Positions 1 through 8,968 are shown, counted from the stretch's first letter. The stretch: DNA of 64,000 bases from Marinilabiliaceae bacterium ANBcel2 (GCA_029688995.1 JARULA010000003.1:62001-126000), one strand, 5' to 3'. Numbers and translations: made by a program. The notes: generated from the sequence alone by a model not told the origin.

Positions 1-1
1 G

Positions 2-853
2 GCCTTTAATCCGATGGGGTCACTATTAGGTATGTTTGTAGCCTCAAGAGTGGTTTTAGCTTCACTAAAAAGTGATGAGAGAGATGCTGCAGGAAATCTT
101 ATTTTCCCCACTCTTGATGAGTCAGCTAAAGCAGCAATAAAAGTTAATGATTTGATGGTAATACGAGATCCCTATTTAATCTTGGGAGGTGTAGTTATTG
201 TAATGCTTATTATTATTGCTCTTTTGAAAATGCCCAGAACAGATAACTCTTCGCGTATCCATTTTATGCCTTCTTTACGAAGATTAATAAAAAATCGGGT
301 TTATCGTGAAGGAGTTGTTGCGCAAATTTTTTACGTTGCGGCACAAATAATGTGTTGGACTTTTATTATACATTATGCCGAAAATCTTGGATTAGATAAG
401 TCTACCGCACAAATGTATAATATTCTGGCAATGACTATTTTTTTAGTTAGCAGGTTTGTTAGTACATTTTTAATGAAATATATAAATTCGCGTAAGCTAC
501 TTATGATTTTTGCTTTTGGCGGAATGTTTACAATTTTAGGAACCATATTTATTCAGGGAATGGTCGGACTCTATTTTTTGATTGCTACATCCGCTTTTAT
601 GTCTTTGATGTTTCCTACAATTTACGGAATTGCTTTAAATAAAGTTGGTGAAGATGCTACATTGGGGGCTGCCGGACTGGTAATGGCGATTGTGGGAGGA
701 GCCTTGATGCCTCCTATGCAGGGTGCTATAATAGATTTGGGACAGGTAGGTATTTTGCCTGCTGTTAATGCCTCTTTTGTAATCCCTTTTATAAGCTTTG
801 CGGTGATTTCGGTATATGGCTACAGATCTATGAGGTTCGAAAATGAAATGTAA
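2..853 (+). CDS. FucP-type sugar:H+ symporter (MFS), 5'-truncated by window edge
   Basis: This is the C-terminal part of a major facilitator permease of the L-fucose/glucose-galactose (FucP) family, which imports a sugar with protons across the inner membrane. The frame is already open at base 2, ahead of the first visible ATG at 14, so the true start lies upstream of the window. About 283 residues are visible, with roughly seven hydrophobic segments and the family-typical ending in which a Gly/Ala-rich helix (around residue 230) is followed by a PPMQG turn. It sits 27 bp upstream of a class II aldolase, which suggests uptake and cleavage of the same sugar. The substrate cannot be read from the sequence; fucose is only the family prototype. 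Confidence 0.85.
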   Translation, partial: AFNPMGSLLGMFVASRVVLASLKSDERDAAGNLIFPTLDESAKAAIKVNDLMVIRDPYLILGGVVIVMLIIIALLKMPRTDNSSRIHFMPSLRRLIKNRVYREGVVAQIFYVAAQIMCWTFIIHYAENLGLDKSTAQMYNILAMTIFLVSRFVSTFLMKYINSRKLLMIFAFGGMFTILGTIFIQGMVGLYFLIATSAFMSLMFPTIYGIALNKVGEDATLGAAGLVMAIVGGALMPPMQGAIIDLGQVGILPAVNASFVIPFISFAVISVYGYRSMRFENEM

Positions 854-880
854 CAGATAGTTTTAATTAATAATAGCGAC

Positions 881-2173
881 ATGGTTGATAATAGTTTGAA
901 GATGATGCATCCTAAGGATCAAATTATAATGATAATTGATCGTATATATAAAAAGGGATTTACAACTACTTCGGGTGGTAATCTCTCAGTTATGGATGAG
1001 AATGGAGATATGTGGGTAACTCCTTCAGGGGTAGATAAGGGAAGTCTTAGATCTTCTGATATAATGTGTGTTAAGTCGGGAGGTGAAATCACAGGAGATC
1101 ATAAACCATCCATGGAATACCCCTTTCATAAAGCTATATATGAAAATCGCCCCGATATCAGGGCTGTTGTGCATGCCCATCCTCCTGCATTAGTTGCATT
1201 TAGTATTGTAAGAGAAATGCCTGATACTAATTTGATTCCCGGGATAAAAGAGGTTTGCGGGGTTCCCGGATATGCTAAATATCATCTGCCCGGCAGTGAA
1301 AATTTGGGCACCTCTATATCAGAGCAGTTTAAAGCAGGATTTTATTCTGTTATTATGGAAAATCATGGTGCTGTTGTTGGCGGTAGTGATCTGCTTGATG
1401 CCTATGAAAGATTTGAAACGCTTGAATTTTTGTGTCGATCAATTGTTAACTCGCGTATAATTGGTGAACCATCTTCGTTAAGTGAGAAGCAGCTTTTGGC
1501 ATATAAAAAATATAGAGTGCCATCTCTTCCTGAAATGGAGACTGTTTTTTATCCGCCTAAAGAGAAAGAGATTCGTAAAGAGATATGTAAGTTTTTACAA
1601 CGTGCTTATCATCAGAATCTTATTATGAGTAGTTTTGGCTCTGTTTCGGTCAGGTGGGAAGATGATGATTTTTTAATTACACCCGGTCAGGGAGCTCGTT
1701 GGAATATTACCCCTGAAGATATTGTTCAAATTAAGAGAGGAGAGTGTGAACCACAAAAAATTGCGTGTAAATCATATCTGCTGCATCAAAAAATATATGA
1801 GAGGTTTCCCCATATTAATTGTGTGATATTGGCAAGGCCTGATAATCTTATGGCTTATAGCATTTCGCATAAAACTCTTGATGTTCGAACTATTCCTGAA
1901 AGCTGGATATTCTTGCAGGATATGGAGAATGTTCCATTCGACTCCTGCATAAATGGAGAGGATATTATAGTCTCTAAAATTTCTAAAGAGAAGCCCGGTG
2001 TTATTGTAGAAAATGACTCTGTTTTAATGACAGGGAGTTCTCTTTTAAAAGCATTTGATCGCTTAGAGGTAGCAGAGTTTAGTGCCAAATCCTTAATTAT
2101 GGGCACCTCTTTGGGTAGGTTTGAACCTATGAATAATACCCAAATAGAAGAGTTACGTAAAGCTTTTTTTTAA
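881..2173 (+). CDS. double-domain class II aldolase/adducin protein; second domain lacks catalytic residues
   Basis: The protein has 430 residues and contains two class II aldolase/adducin domains in tandem (about 8-195 and 220-415). Single-domain family members such as L-fuculose-1-phosphate aldolase have about 215 residues. The first domain keeps the acid/base Glu79 and the zinc ligands His98, His100 and His162 (in the VHAHPP and ENHG contexts). In the second domain the aligned positions are Ser, Leu317, Arg319 and Asp379, so metal binding and catalysis look lost there. The gene lies between two FucP-type permeases, which fits cleavage of a sugar phosphate such as fuculose or rhamnulose phosphate. 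No kinase or isomerase gene is visible in the window, so the exact substrate is unknown. Confidence 0.85.
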   Translation: MVDNSLKMMHPKDQIIMIIDRIYKKGFTTTSGGNLSVMDENGDMWVTPSGVDKGSLRSSDIMCVKSGGEITGDHKPSMEYPFHKAIYENRPDIRAVVHAHPPALVAFSIVREMPDTNLIPGIKEVCGVPGYAKYHLPGSENLGTSISEQFKAGFYSVIMENHGAVVGGSDLLDAYERFETLEFLCRSIVNSRIIGEPSSLSEKQLLAYKKYRVPSLPEMETVFYPPKEKEIRKEICKFLQRAYHQNLIMSSFGSVSVRWEDDDFLITPGQGARWNITPEDIVQIKRGECEPQKIACKSYLLHQKIYERFPHINCVILARPDNLMAYSISHKTLDVRTIPESWIFLQDMENVPFDSCINGEDIIVSKISKEKPGVIVENDSVLMTGSSLLKAFDRLEVAEFSAKSLIMGTSLGRFEPMNNTQIEELRKAFF

Positions 2174-2269
2174 GGTTAAAATTTTAATCATGAAACTTTA
2201 ATTTGTAAATAAATTATCAATAGCTTTATTTAATATATTGATATAATAGTTTTTTGTTTTATCACAAGT

Positions 2270-2283
2270 CTGTTTTTAAACAG
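2270..2283. promoter_or_regulatory. 14-bp palindrome upstream of the second permease
   Basis: CTGTTT-TT-AAACAG is a perfect 6-bp inverted repeat, 34 bp upstream of the ATG of the second FucP-type permease. Its size and position would suit a repressor operator, but no regulator gene is adjacent and an AT-rich palindrome of this length can arise by chance. Confidence 0.2.
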
Positions 2284-2317
2284 TTTAATATTTTGTAAAA
2301 CCAAATCTGTTTTAATA

Positions 2318-3466
2318 ATGAGTAATCAAAATTCTTTATCAAAAGTTCTTCCGGTACTTTTTGGTTTTTTTATCATGGGTTTTGTTGATGTAGTAGGTAT
2401 CTCAACCAGTTATGTTCAAAATGATTTTGGATTGAGCGATACAGTCGCCAATTTTCTTCCCATGATGGTTTTTCTTTGGTTTTTTGTTTTTTCTGTACCC
2501 ACTGGGTTGTTGATGAACAAAATAGGTAGAAAAAATACTGTTTTGTTGAGTATGGTTATAACCTTTTTTGCAATGCTTTTGCCATTAATTGCCTATAGTT
2601 ATGCTATGGCGCTTGTGGCTTTTGCACTTTTAGGAGTTGGTAATACGATTTTACAGGTCTCTTTAAATCCTTTGGTCTCAAATGTTGTTACTAAAGATCA
2701 GCTTACAAGTCGTTTAACTTTAGGACAATTTATAAAAGCAATTTCAGCCTTTTTAGGGCCAATTATTGCAGGATTTGCTGCTGCAACACTTGGTAACTGG
2801 AAGATGTTATTTCCTCTTTTTGCCGCAGTAACCTTATTTTCGGGTATATGGTTGTGGGTCGTTCCTATTGCTAAAGATGAGCGTATAGAGCAAACTACAT
2901 CTTTTAAAGAGGTGTTTGATCTACTCAAAGATAGAACCATTCTACTTCTTTTTTTAGGAATTTTATTTGTTGTTGGGGTTGATGTTGGAATGAATATGTC
3001 AACTCCCAGATTTTTAATGGAGCGATTAGAGCTGCCTTTGGAGCAGGCCGGACTGGGTACCAGTCTCTATTTTGCCGCGCGAACTGCAGGAGCTCTTACC
3101 GGGGCAATTCTTCTTGCACACTTGTCGGCTATGCGGTTTTTTAAAGTAAGTATGTTATCTGCTATTGCAGCTATGATTGTTATGTTGATAACTCATAATA
3201 ATATTTTGGTTTGGATATTAATTGCGGTTATAGGTTTTGCCATAGCTAATATTTTTTCCATTATTTTTTCAATGGCACTTCAACGATTGCCCAAACGGGG
3301 AAATGATATCTCGGGTTTAATGATTATGGGAGTATCAGGAGGAGCTGTTTTGCCGCCTTTAATGGGTGTTGCATCGGATGCTATTGGACAAACTGGAGGA
3401 ATGTTGGTAATTTTAGGAGCAATGTTTTATCTATTGTTTGCTGCTTATAAAGTGAAGGTAGAATAA
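2318..3466 (+). CDS. FucP-family MFS sugar transporter
   Basis: This complete 382-residue inner-membrane permease has about 12 hydrophobic segments. The first half carries the MFS cytoplasmic loop signature (GLLMNKIGRK, around residues 63-72), and the C-terminal half has a Gly-rich helix followed by GGAVLPPLMG near residue 345, typical of the FucP branch. It is the second transporter of this family next to the double-domain aldolase, with 144 bp between them, so the two permeases may serve related sugars. The 3' end meets the remnant of the hipA gene on the opposite strand head-on, and that gene appears to have been cut at this junction. Confidence 0.85.
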   Translation: MSNQNSLSKVLPVLFGFFIMGFVDVVGISTSYVQNDFGLSDTVANFLPMMVFLWFFVFSVPTGLLMNKIGRKNTVLLSMVITFFAMLLPLIAYSYAMALVAFALLGVGNTILQVSLNPLVSNVVTKDQLTSRLTLGQFIKAISAFLGPIIAGFAAATLGNWKMLFPLFAAVTLFSGIWLWVVPIAKDERIEQTTSFKEVFDLLKDRTILLLFLGILFVVGVDVGMNMSTPRFLMERLELPLEQAGLGTSLYFAARTAGALTGAILLAHLSAMRFFKVSMLSAIAAMIVMLITHNNILVWILIAVIGFAIANIFSIIFSMALQRLPKRGNDISGLMIMGVSGGAVLPPLMGVASDAIGQTGGMLVILGAMFYLLFAAYKVKVE

Positions 3467-3874
3467 AATATGTCTTAAACCCGGGAATTGCATTGGCCAC
3501 CTTGTCAATAAGACTTTTGCAGTTTTGTATGTCATTGTTTTGGCCAATAATTTCTAAGTCTTCCCGGTTAATTTGTTCGTATTTACCGTTAACCGACAGG
3601 TAGTGTCTGTTGACATAGGCAGGTGCTGCCAAATCAACACTAAAAGTTAAGTCATAGGCGGCAACCCCTGGTATAGTTTGTCACTATTGCCGGACCAGGG
3701 GATCTGACGTTGGCTGCGGGGCGAGTAGATGGACATCGTTAATTGGGCGATATCCAGATTTTGTGTTAAAAAATCAGGGTCATATTCAAAATTGGCAATA
3801 TGGGTATTATGATCCCATGACAAATAACCTGCATCTGGATTCCATAATCTGACTTTTACGACGTTCGATTCCAT
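3467..3874 (-). pseudogene. hipA: hipA toxin remnant with internal deletion and frameshift
   Basis: The minus strand encodes about 75 residues that look like the start of a HipA-family toxin (VVKVRLWNPDAGYLSWD, then SDKLYQGLPP), ending at a TAA at 3647. Overlapping this in another frame, from about 3665 downward, is a stretch that looks like the HipA C-terminal region (AYDLTFS, then HYLSVNGK and INREDL), running to about 3470. The roughly 250-300 residues in between, which carry the kinase core, are missing. The reading frame breaks at the joint, and the end of the gene is cut at the neighbouring permease. HipA is normally a Ser/Thr kinase of about 400 or more residues that phosphorylates tRNA synthetases, so this copy should be inactive. 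Confidence 0.75.
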
Positions 3875-3879
3875 AGTGG

Positions 3880-4170
3880 TTACTTTTGTTTTTGCTTTTT
3901 GTATAGAGCACGGGGACTCTCAGGTAATGGGGGTAATATTTTTTCGATTTCATCCAGACAATCAATTGCGCGAAGCAATTTGATAAACGATGCCATGGTA
4001 ATGCCGGTACCACTGCCTTTTTCAAAACTGCTGATGGTAAATACACTTAACCGGGATTTATGAGAAACTTCTTTTTGTGTTAATCCCATACGTTTTCGAT
4101 AGTCCCGATATCGCCTACCTAATTCGCTAATTAATTCAGCCCCCGATTTTTCGTATATATTCTCTTGCAT
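3880..4170 (-). CDS. hipB: HipB-like XRE-family antitoxin / transcriptional regulator
   Basis: This 96-residue protein has a Cro/C1-type helix-turn-helix at about residues 12-68 (MGLTQKEVSHKSRLSVFTISSFEKG), followed by a short basic tail. It lies 5 bp upstream of the hipA remnant in the classical antitoxin-toxin order, which is the main reason for the HipB call. HipB proteins neutralise HipA and repress their own operon by DNA binding. With its toxin deleted, this gene is an orphan antitoxin that may persist as an autoregulator or may still neutralise a related HipA elsewhere in the genome. The reading frame is intact and the start ATG is clear. Confidence 0.75.
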   Translation of the reverse strand: MQENIYEKSGAELISELGRRYRDYRKRMGLTQKEVSHKSRLSVFTISSFEKGSGTGITMASFIKLLRAIDCLDEIEKILPPLPESPRALYKKQKQK

Positions 4171-4421
4171 TAAAATGTAGTTATATCTGCAATTTTAGTG
4201 AGTAAATGTGGTAAAATAAAGGTTTAGCTCTGTTTTTTGTGTAAAGAATTATTTGTTCGGAAGTTTTGGCGATATGGACTAAGAATGGTTGTACCTACTT
4301 ATTCATAGGATGATTTTAGTCGTTTGGTTTGCCAATACATTTTACCCTTCATTCATTGTATTATACACGTCATCAATGAATAGGTGAAAAAAAATGAAAT
4401 GGAAGGAGTTTTATAAAACAG
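4171..4421. other. intergenic stretch between hipB and the tmRNA terminator
   Basis: I see no credible reading frame here. The only structure I can point to is an 8-bp inverted repeat, ATTCATTG (4351-4358) and CAATGAAT (4374-4381), with a 15-base spacer and no T-tract. It could be part of the edge of the former hipBA insertion or simply chance. Confidence 0.4.
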
Positions 4422-4448
4422 CAAAACCCTTTGTTGTGAAGGGTTTTG
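4422..4448 (-). terminator. tmRNA terminator
   Basis: A perfect 10-bp stem (CAAAACCCTT / AAGGGTTTTG) encloses a 7-base loop. Read on the minus strand it begins 33 bp beyond the mature 3' end of the tmRNA and runs into a T-rich stretch, as expected for an intrinsic terminator of ssrA. Confidence 0.75.
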
Positions 4449-4480
4449 GAATATTTTGAAATGTTAAAAAAGTGATTTTG

Positions 4481-4879
4481 TGGAGCTGCGGGGGATCGAA
4501 CCCCGGTCCAGACAAGGAAGCTATATGCTTTCTACATGCTTAGCCGCTTATTGATTGTCAGACCTGGAACGGGTAGCGGCACCCTTACCAAATCTTATCT
4601 CCTTTAATTTCATTTTTGACCCGGAGAAAGTCAAAAACTAGTTTCGGTTTACCTGCACCTCCTGATCGGATAGCCCCAAAACAACGGCATCCGGGAGATG
4701 TCTTGTTTCGACTCCTTGAGCCGAAATTAAGCATAACCTACTGTACTTCGGTTACGCAGCAAGAGCGTAATTTTCTTCGCCAGTTAAAAAAGTTGAGTCC
4801 TGAGATTAACGAGCCAGCTTCACAACGCTCGGCATGCTTACATACCACTTTGCCTTACTGTCAAATCCATGTCAGCCCC
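4481..4879 (-). ncRNA. ssrA: transfer-messenger RNA (tmRNA)
   Basis: The RNA starts with GGGGCUGACAUGGAUUUGACAG and ends with a T-arm and acceptor strand (GUUCGAUCCCCCGCAGCUCCA). The two ends form a 7-bp acceptor stem, and CCA is not encoded. The tag frame runs from 4781 to 4752 and reads GEENYALAA followed by TAA, with the ALAA ending recognised by ClpXP-type proteases. The length of 399 nt is normal for a one-piece tmRNA. It rescues ribosomes stalled on broken mRNAs together with SmpB. Upstream, a TTTTTG (4907-4902) and TATAAT (4890-4885) could be promoter elements, but they do not match the spacing of the strong promoters elsewhere in this window. Confidence 0.95.
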
Positions 4880-4967
4880 GTGGTATTATAATTTGAACTT
4901 GCAAAAATAGTAATTAATAACGTTTAATTATAAAAATAATGCATCAAATTGTGTGCCGATAGCTCTT

Positions 4968-5618
4968 CTATTGCTCTTTTAATTTTTTGATAGCTTCAAC
5001 CGGGTCACTTGAGTTGAATATAAAACTTCCTGCAACAAGAATGTCAGCCCCTGCTTTAAAAAGAGCTGACGAATTCTTTGAGGTCACACCTCCGTCAACT
5101 TCGATTAAGGCTTTACTGTTTTTTCTCTCTATTAACTCTTTTAGTCGGCTTATTTTGGAATATGAGTTTTCAATAAAATCTTGTCCGCCAAAGCCGGGAT
5201 TCACCGACATAATAAGCACTAAATCGAGTTCGCATATAATCTCTTCTAATACTGATACAGGCGTGTGTGGATTTAATGTTACTCCCGCTTTCATTCCGGT
5301 ATTATGAATTTTGGTAATGGTACGGTTAAGGTGCAGACTAGCCTCATAGTGTACATTTAAAAGATCGGCGCCTGCCTCTTTAAAATCTTCAATATACTTT
5401 TCGGGTTGCACTATCATAAGGTGAACATCAAGAGGTTTGGTTGATAGTTGCTTTGCAGCTTTTACAATGGGTAAACCAAATGAGATGTTTGGAACAAAAA
5501 CACCGTCCATGATATCCATGTGAAGCCAATCGGCTTCACTATTATTTATTTTAGAGATCTCTTCTTTAAGGTTTGTAAAATCGGCAGCTAAAAGTGAGGG
5601 TGCTATGTACTGTTGCAT
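4968..5618 (-). CDS. rpe: ribulose-phosphate 3-epimerase
   Basis: This cytosolic TIM-barrel enzyme interconverts D-ribulose 5-phosphate and D-xylulose 5-phosphate in the pentose phosphate pathway. Its 216 residues match the usual length. Visible family motifs are SLLAADF near the start, the metal site HMDIMDGVFVPN (about residues 33-44), VHLMI, the MSVNPGFGGQ loop (about 137-146) and the catalytic-Asp strand EVDGGV. It lies 57 bp downstream of the sigma factor gene on the same strand, so the two may be co-transcribed. Confidence 0.95.
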   Translation of the reverse strand: MQQYIAPSLLAADFTNLKEEISKINNSEADWLHMDIMDGVFVPNISFGLPIVKAAKQLSTKPLDVHLMIVQPEKYIEDFKEAGADLLNVHYEASLHLNRTITKIHNTGMKAGVTLNPHTPVSVLEEIICELDLVLIMSVNPGFGGQDFIENSYSKISRLKELIERKNSKALIEVDGGVTSKNSSALFKAGADILVAGSFIFNSSDPVEAIKKLKEQ

Positions 5619-5675
5619 ATTTATTTTATTATATGACTAAAACAAAATACAAAGATAATATATTTTGCTTGTTGA

Positions 5676-6542
5676 TTAATCCCCCAGATAAGATCTTAAT
5701 ATTTTACTGCGAAAGGCCGATTTGAGTTTTTTTATTGCTTTTTCTTTGATTTGGCGAACTCTCTCTCTGGTTAAATTAAATACTTTGCCAATTTCTTCTA
5801 GAGAATAAGGCGGTTCACCATTTAATCCGTAATAGAGCTTAATTATATCTGCCTCACGCATTGATAATGTTGCAAGTGAGCGCTCAATCTCTCTGCGTAA
5901 AGAGTCGTCAAGGAGTTCAGAGTCGGGACTTAACCCTTCTCCGGCCAATAGAACATCATAGAGGTTGTTATCTTCATCTGACTTTAATGGGGCATCCATT
6001 GATACGTGCCGGGATGCTATTTTTAAGGATTCTTTAACCTCTTTGGGAGCCAGGTCTAATATGTCTGCTATTTCATAAGCTGTAGGTTCTCTTTGATACT
6101 TTTGTTCCAATATCGAAAAAGTATTGTTTACCTTATTTATACTTCCTATTTTGTTTAAAGGTAAGCGTACTATTCGAGCCTGCTCTGCAAGAGCCTGCAG
6201 AATTGATTGTCGTATCCACCATACTGCATATGAAATGAACTTAAAACCCCTTGTTTCATCAAAACGTTGCGCAGCTTTAATAAGTCCCAGGTTGCCTTCG
6301 TTTATGAGGTCGGGCAGACTCAAACCTTGGTTTTGGTACTGCTTTGCAACAGATACTACAAATCTCAAGTTAGCACTAATCAATTTTTCTAAAGCGATTT
6401 GATCTCCCTGTTTTATCTTTTTTGCAAGAATTACCTCCTCTTCGGCCGAAATAAGGTGAACTTTACCTATTTCATGAAGATACTTATCGAGGGAAGGAGC
6501 TTCGCGATTAGTGACCTGTTTTGTGATTTTGAGTTGTCTCAT
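5676..6542 (-). CDS. rpoD: primary RNA polymerase sigma factor (RpoD/SigA family)
   Basis: This 288-residue sigma-70 protein lacks region 1.1 and the large non-conserved insertion of the E. coli protein, as is standard for the Bacteroidota housekeeping sigma. Region 1.2 starts at [10 protein letters not shown]. Region 2 contains [17 protein letters not shown] and the -10 recognition stretch ending in [10 protein letters not shown]. Region 3 follows, and region 4.2 carries the [13 protein letters not shown] helix-turn-helix. I take the ATG giving MRQLKITKQ as the start because that is the conserved N-terminus of the family; a GTG three codons upstream is possible. It directs transcription from promoters such as those annotated in this window. 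Confidence 0.95.
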   Translation of the reverse strand: MRQLKITKQVTNREAPSLDKYLHEIGKVHLISAEEEVILAKKIKQGDQIALEKLISANLRFVVSVAKQYQNQGLSLPDLINEGNLGLIKAAQRFDETRGFKFISYAVWWIRQSILQALAEQARIVRLPLNKIGSINKVNNTFSILEQKYQREPTAYEIADILDLAPKEVKESLKIASRHVSMDAPLKSDEDNNLYDVLLAGEGLSPDSELLDDSLRREIERSLATLSMREADIIKLYYGLNGEPPYSLEEIGKVFNLTRERVRQIKEKAIKKLKSAFRSKILRSYLGD

Positions 6543-7068
6543 TCTTTTCACTTCTAAATTCGGGTTTTTTAATTAAGATTTTAGGATTAAGGTGACGTAA
6601 TATTAACAAAAATATGTTAACAATAGTTCTCTTTTGTCATCTTTTTTATGTAATTATATATTTTGTTTATTAACATTCGAAATTTAAATGTTTTAGACTC
6701 TTTTCCTATTTTTAAAAGAGAGTTGATATGCTCTTTTTTTAAAAAAAGAGAATTAATCTTGTACTTTTAATGGGTTATAGTTATGTTTGTACCGAAAATA
6801 AGATTCACAGTTAGTTGTGAATGACTATTATAGTTATTAATTCTTTTTAAATTATAATTTCCTTACATCCGTAAATATTTTTGTAATAGCTGCAAAGCTG
6901 CTATTGCTATTTGAGGAATGTTAGTTGTATATTACAACTGTTTTATTAAAGGATGTAAAAGATTTAAGTGTTGCTTAATCTTAACTGTCTCTAAAAGTTC
7001 AAAGAAAACATTCTACAATCTGTTTAAAATTTAAAATCAACGATTTACAATAAAGTGTTTTATAAATT
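6543..7068. other. divergent intergenic region rpoD-rho with long rho leader
   Basis: This 526-bp region contains no convincing reading frame. On the minus strand a TATTTTTG (6614-6607) is a possible -7 element for rpoD, but I find no -33 partner. Around 6698-6750 there are two AT-rich inverted repeats (CTCTTTT/AAAAGAG and the 20-bp palindrome CTCTTTTTTTAAAAAAAGAG at 6731-6750). The rho promoter follows and leaves an untranslated leader of about 270 nt. A small stem (AATAGC/GCTATT) can form around 6886-6906 in that leader. Confidence 0.5.
6759..6789 (+). promoter_or_regulatory. predicted promoter of rho
   Basis: A -33 TTG (6759-6761), a 20-bp spacer and a -7 TATGTTTG (6782-6789) match the Bacteroidota housekeeping consensus TTTG-N19-21-TAnnTTTG. 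The start of transcription should fall near 6795, giving a leader of about 270 nt ahead of rho. Confidence 0.6.
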
Positions 7069-8931
7069 ATGTATGATATTCTAGAGTTGAGTAAGAAGCT
7101 TCTGGTTGATCTTCGTGCTATTGCAAAGGAACTGAATATTAAGCGTGTTGACTCTTATAAAAAGCAAGACCTTATATATCAGATCCTTGATGCTCAAGCC
7201 ATAAAGGCTTCTGAAAAAAAATCTAAAGATTCTTCTGCTGCTGAAAAAGAGCAGGAGCGAAAAAGTCGTCGCGGACGTCCTCCTAAAAGGATGCAGGAGC
7301 AAACTTCAAGAGCTGCAAAAGAGTTTAGCTCTGATGATAAAAACCCTGCTGCTGCAGATAAAAATGTGGTAAAGGAGAAAAAAGAGACTGAAAAGCTTAA
7401 AGAGCAAAAAAAAGAAGAACATTCTTCTCAAAAAGAGTCTATGCAAAAGCAGGCCTCGCAAGATGAGTCTTCACAGGATAAATCTTCAGCTAATGCTTCA
7501 CCTAAAAAGCAGGAAAATAAATCTGTAAAACGCGTTACACCTAATAAACCGACTGGTGAACAGCAACAAGGTAGAGCCGAGCAAAAGCAAAAGTCTGTAA
7601 ATCAATCTTTTCAGCAACAGAAGCAGCAGGACCAAAAGCCACATCAGCCTGCTAAAGATCAGCATCACCGTCACCAGGAACAGAGTGGAAATCAAAACCA
7701 GAATAATCAAAATCAAAATAATCGAAAGTTCAGCAAAGATGATCGACAGCAGCATAATCAAGGTCAGCAGCGTCGTAATCAAAATCGCAAAGATGATAAA
7801 GCTTTTGAGTTTGAAGGGATTATTACCGCCTCGGGTGTACTTGAGATAATGCCTGATGGATACGGTTTTTTAAGATCATCTGATTATAATTACCTGAACT
7901 CACCTGATGATGTATATGTTTCTCAATCACAAATTAAGCTTTTTGGGTTAAAAACAGGTGATATGCTTATGGGGGCCATTCGCCCTCCTAAAGAGGGAGA
8001 GAAATATTTTCCTTTAATTAAAGTAGAATCTATTAATGGACGTTCTCCTGAGTTTGTTCGTGATCGTGTTCCTTTTGACCACCTTACTCCAATTTTCCCC
8101 GAATCTAAGTTTAATATTACCGGTAGTCCTAAGGTTAATTTTGCATCTCGTATCGTGGATATGTTTGCGCCTATTGGTAAAGGGCAGCGTGGATTGATTG
8201 TGGCACAGCCAAAGACCGGGAAAACTGTTCTGTTAAAAGATGTGGCAAACTCTATTGCTGAAAATCATCCTGAGGTGTATATGATTATTCTTCTTATAGA
8301 TGAGCGTCCCGAGGAGGTTACCGATATGTCCCGAAGCGTAAATGCTGAGGTTGTCTCTTCAACTTTTGATGAGCCTGCAGAACGTCATGTAAGGGTTGCA
8401 AATATTGTACTTGAAAAAGCCAAAAGAATGGTTGAGTGCGGCCATGATGTTGTTATTCTTTTAGACTCTATTACACGTTTGGCACGTGCATATAATACTG
8501 TTTCGCCAGCTTCCGGCAAGGTGCTTTCGGGAGGTGTTGATGCCAATGCACTACATCGTCCAAAAAGATTTTTTGGTGCAGCACGTAATATTGAAAAGGG
8601 GGGGTCACTAACTATTTTGGCAACAGCTCTTACCGATACCGGATCAAAAATGGATGATGTTATTTTTGAAGAGTTTAAAGGAACCGGTAATATGGAGTTG
8701 CAGCTTGATCGTAAACTTTCTAACAAAAGGATATTTCCTTCTGTTGATATTATGTCTTCAAGTACCCGTCGTGAGGATCTTCTTCTTGATAAAGATGCAA
8801 TGAATCGTATTTGGATATTGAGAAATTATCTTGCTGATATGAACTCTGTAGAGGCAATGGAGTTTATTAAGGATCGAATGATTAAGACTAAAAATAATGA
8901 TGAGTTTTTAATATCAATGAATGCCGATTAG
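7069..8931 (+). CDS. rho: transcription termination factor Rho with long disordered insertion
   Basis: Rho is a hexameric RNA-dependent ATPase/helicase that ends transcription. The 620-residue protein has a Rho N-terminal domain at about residues 1-42, then roughly 200 residues rich in Lys, Gln, Glu, Asn and Ser, a cold-shock RNA-binding domain from about 247 ([16 protein letters not shown]) to 320, and a RecA-type ATPase domain with the Walker A AQPKTGKT, Walker [14 protein letters not shown] and the Q/R-loop region ([13 protein letters not shown]). E. coli Rho has 419 residues; the extra length is all in the insertion, a known feature of Bacteroidota Rho proteins. The gene has its own promoter and a strong terminator. 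Confidence 0.95.
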   Translation: MYDILELSKKLLVDLRAIAKELNIKRVDSYKKQDLIYQILDAQAIKASEKKSKDSSAAEKEQERKSRRGRPPKRMQEQTSRAAKEFSSDDKNPAAADKNVVKEKKETEKLKEQKKEEHSSQKESMQKQASQDESSQDKSSANASPKKQENKSVKRVTPNKPTGEQQQGRAEQKQKSVNQSFQQQKQQDQKPHQPAKDQHHRHQEQSGNQNQNNQNQNNRKFSKDDRQQHNQGQQRRNQNRKDDKAFEFEGIITASGVLEIMPDGYGFLRSSDYNYLNSPDDVYVSQSQIKLFGLKTGDMLMGAIRPPKEGEKYFPLIKVESINGRSPEFVRDRVPFDHLTPIFPESKFNITGSPKVNFASRIVDMFAPIGKGQRGLIVAQPKTGKTVLLKDVANSIAENHPEVYMIILLIDERPEEVTDMSRSVNAEVVSSTFDEPAERHVRVANIVLEKAKRMVECGHDVVILLDSITRLARAYNTVSPASGKVLSGGVDANALHRPKRFFGAARNIEKGGSLTILATALTDTGSKMDDVIFEEFKGTGNMELQLDRKLSNKRIFPSVDIMSSSTRREDLLLDKDAMNRIWILRNYLADMNSVEAMEFIKDRMIKTKNNDEFLISMNAD

Positions 8932-8968
8932 TTTTTAATCGGTTAAATTATATTGAGTGACAGTTTTT

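Noticed and set aside
3381-3632. A minus-strand 83-codon frame as an independent gene
   Set aside because: Its start is a TTG inside the HipA-like fragment and its end runs antisense into the permease gene; it is better explained as part of the hipA remnant.
4616-4891. A plus-strand 91-codon open frame across the tmRNA gene
   Set aside because: It is the antisense of tmRNA; the RNA structure, tag frame and terminator on the minus strand explain the sequence.
7498-7782. Minus-strand hydrophobic frame inside rho
   Set aside because: It is the antisense of the Gln/Lys-rich insertion, whose codon composition produces Leu/Ile-rich shadows.
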